DNA from: Spirosoma luteum DSM 19990
Lineage (GTDB): Bacteria; Bacteroidota; Bacteroidia; Cytophagales; Spirosomataceae
NCBI RefSeq assembly: GCF_000374065.1
Contig: NZ_KB893252.1
Coordinates: 86,008-150,007, forward strand
DNA: 64,000 nucleotides
Reading direction: 5' to 3'
Of this stretch, positions 63,193 through 64,000 are shown piece by piece. Positions within the stretch are counted from its first letter, which is position 1, and each line of letters opens with the position of its first letter. A program made the translations under genes and the position numbers. The notes under the pieces were generated by a model, which saw only the letters and a list, made by a program, of their open reading frames with translations, made no database searches and was not told the origin of the DNA.

Positions 63193-63269
63193 TTTATGGT
63201 ATATGGTTTACGGTGGCTGACGCATAATTGTGCTTTTCGCGTCAGCCACCGTAAACCATATACCATAAA
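63193..63269. repeat. Perfect 31-bp inverted repeat between convergent genes
   Basis: Arms 63193-63223 and 63239-63269 are perfectly complementary over 31 bp with a 15-nt loop. Part of the arms reads TTTATGGTATATGGTTTACG, and the apex is GGTGGCTGACGC/GCGTCAGCCACC. It fills the space between the isomerase-like stop and the SDR stop. It is the longest perfect palindrome seen in the window. Confidence 0.8.
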
Positions 63270-63271
63270 TC

Positions 63272-63973
63272 TTATTTCAGACTCCCCATACCGCCGTCGA
63301 TACCGATTATCTGACCGGTTATCCAGCTGGCCTGATCGGTGAGGAGGTAAGCGGCCATGCCGGCGATATCCTGCGGGGTGCCGTACCGGTTGAGTGGGTG
63401 GCGCTTGTTCCCTGCTTCACGCTTATTATCGTCGGCCAACAGAAAGCCAGCCAACGGGGTATCCGTAAGTGAGGGAGCAATGGCGTTGACCCGCACATTG
63501 AACGGTGCCAGTTCGGCCGCCAGCGATTTGGTCAACCCCTCTACCGCCGACTTGGCTACCGATACGGACGAGTGCATTCCCATGCCCAGTTTGGCAGCAA
63601 CGGTACTGAACAGTACGATACTGGCCGATTTGGATTTTTTGACGGTCGCATAAGCCGCATGAATGGCGCTGACGGCACCCATCACGTTCACCTCGAAATC
63701 GTGCCGGTAATCGTCCGGCGTCAGTCGGTGAAAGGGTTTAAGGTTGATGGTTCCGGGGCAGTAGACCAGCCCGTGCAGGATTTCGGGCAGTTGGTTGAGG
63801 GCTTCCGCAGCGGGAGTCCGGGTAACATCCCAGGTCATATGGGTTGAATGAATTCCCTCGGGTTGGGTACGGCCCGCCGTAAAAAGGGTTGCTCCCGCTT
63901 CCTGAAGCTGCTGCGCCAGTGCGTGGCCAATGCCCGAACTGGCTCCAATGATTAATATGTTCTTGTTCTCCAT
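63272..63973 (-). CDS. Short-chain dehydrogenase/reductase
   Basis: This 233-residue SDR has the cofactor motif GASSGIGHALAQQL at the N-terminus, the Ser of the active site in VLFSTVA and a YxxxK-like position in SSVSVAKSAVEG where the Tyr is replaced by Ser. The C-terminal WITGQIIGIDGGMGSL is typical. The loss of the catalytic Tyr is unusual and may mean low or altered activity. The substrate is unknown. It is convergent with the isomerase-like gene across the 31-bp inverted repeat. Confidence 0.87.
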   Translation of the reverse strand: MENKNILIIGASSGIGHALAQQLQEAGATLFTAGRTQPEGIHSTHMTWDVTRTPAAEALNQLPEILHGLVYCPGTINLKPFHRLTPDDYRHDFEVNVMGAVSAIHAAYATVKKSKSASIVLFSTVAAKLGMGMHSSVSVAKSAVEGLTKSLAAELAPFNVRVNAIAPSLTDTPLAGFLLADDNKREAGNKRHPLNRYGTPQDIAGMAAYLLTDQASWITGQIIGIDGGMGSLK

Positions 63974-64000
63974 AAAGGTGCTGTAAAATAAAATGGCGGG

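Noticed and set aside
1..64000. tRNA, rRNA, CRISPR arrays, prophage or complete insertion sequences
   Set aside because: No cloverleaf, direct-repeat array, integrase or transposase with terminal repeats could be recognised by reading; a covariance-model search would be needed to exclude small RNAs.

Overview
The window reads as chromosome of a Bacteroidota member, most likely a Cytophagales/Spirosoma-type organism (inference from gene content, not from a marker gene). Signs are: Rho and IF2 with very long disordered insertions, two clear Bacteroidota-type promoters (TTG, 20-nt spacer, TAnnTTTG), weak or absent Shine-Dalgarno sequences, a BatA-type membrane protein, an SPL-family radical SAM protein, GH88 and GH43-like enzymes, and lipoproteins with small acidic N-termini. 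No rRNA, tRNA, CRISPR, prophage or intact insertion sequence was recognised. About 53 genes are supported.

Layout. 0.1-6.5 kb: a receiver protein, a 1564-residue CheB-CheR-PAS-histidine kinase and a lone CheB with a C-terminal zinc ribbon, with no chemoreceptor or CheA nearby. 6.6-9.5 kb: a BatA-like protein and a metallophosphoesterase. 9.5-15 kb: the rimP-nusA-infB operon on the minus strand, with a good promoter and a terminator-like hairpin in its leader. 15-19.5 kb: a membrane-anchored nuclease-fold enzyme, moaE/moaD, and an ECF sigma factor followed by a membrane-anchored trypsin-like protease. 19.6-24.6 kb: a probable operon of a secreted glycosidase-like protein, a lactate-permease-family transporter and a D-2-hydroxyacid dehydrogenase. 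24.6-27.4 kb: rho with a 340-nt leader. 27.5-38.5 kb: housekeeping and catabolic singletons (fatty acid hydroxylase, GNAT, WYL regulator, glutaryl-CoA-dehydrogenase-like enzyme, SPL-family protein, GH88 with DUF4350, FAD oxidoreductase, Nudix).

38.7-48 kb is a transport island: on the minus strand an ABC exporter membrane subunit without any ATPase domain, an HlyD-type adaptor and a TolC-type outer membrane protein; divergent from it a TetR regulator, then an RND adaptor and pump. 48-55 kb holds a second ECF sigma factor translationally coupled to a one-TM protein that ends in a predicted beta-barrel, a sorbosone-dehydrogenase-like lipoprotein, a GNAT enzyme and a K+-channel-like protein. 55-64 kb holds an unrecognised Cys-rich protein, an erythromycin-esterase-like lipoprotein, a receiver protein, a protein made of two tandem WGxxGxxG units, a GH43-like enzyme, a serine/threonine dehydratase-like enzyme, a Tat-exported sugar isomerase-like protein and an SDR.

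The most unusual layer lies between genes. Several spacers carry long perfect inverted repeats (20-31 bp arms). Three of them share an apex related to GTGGCTGACGC/GCGTCAGCCAC. Some sit between convergent genes, where they may terminate transcription both ways, but at least one sits between co-directional genes, so termination alone does not explain them. Other spacers hold gene remnants (Uma2-like, XRE-type HTH).
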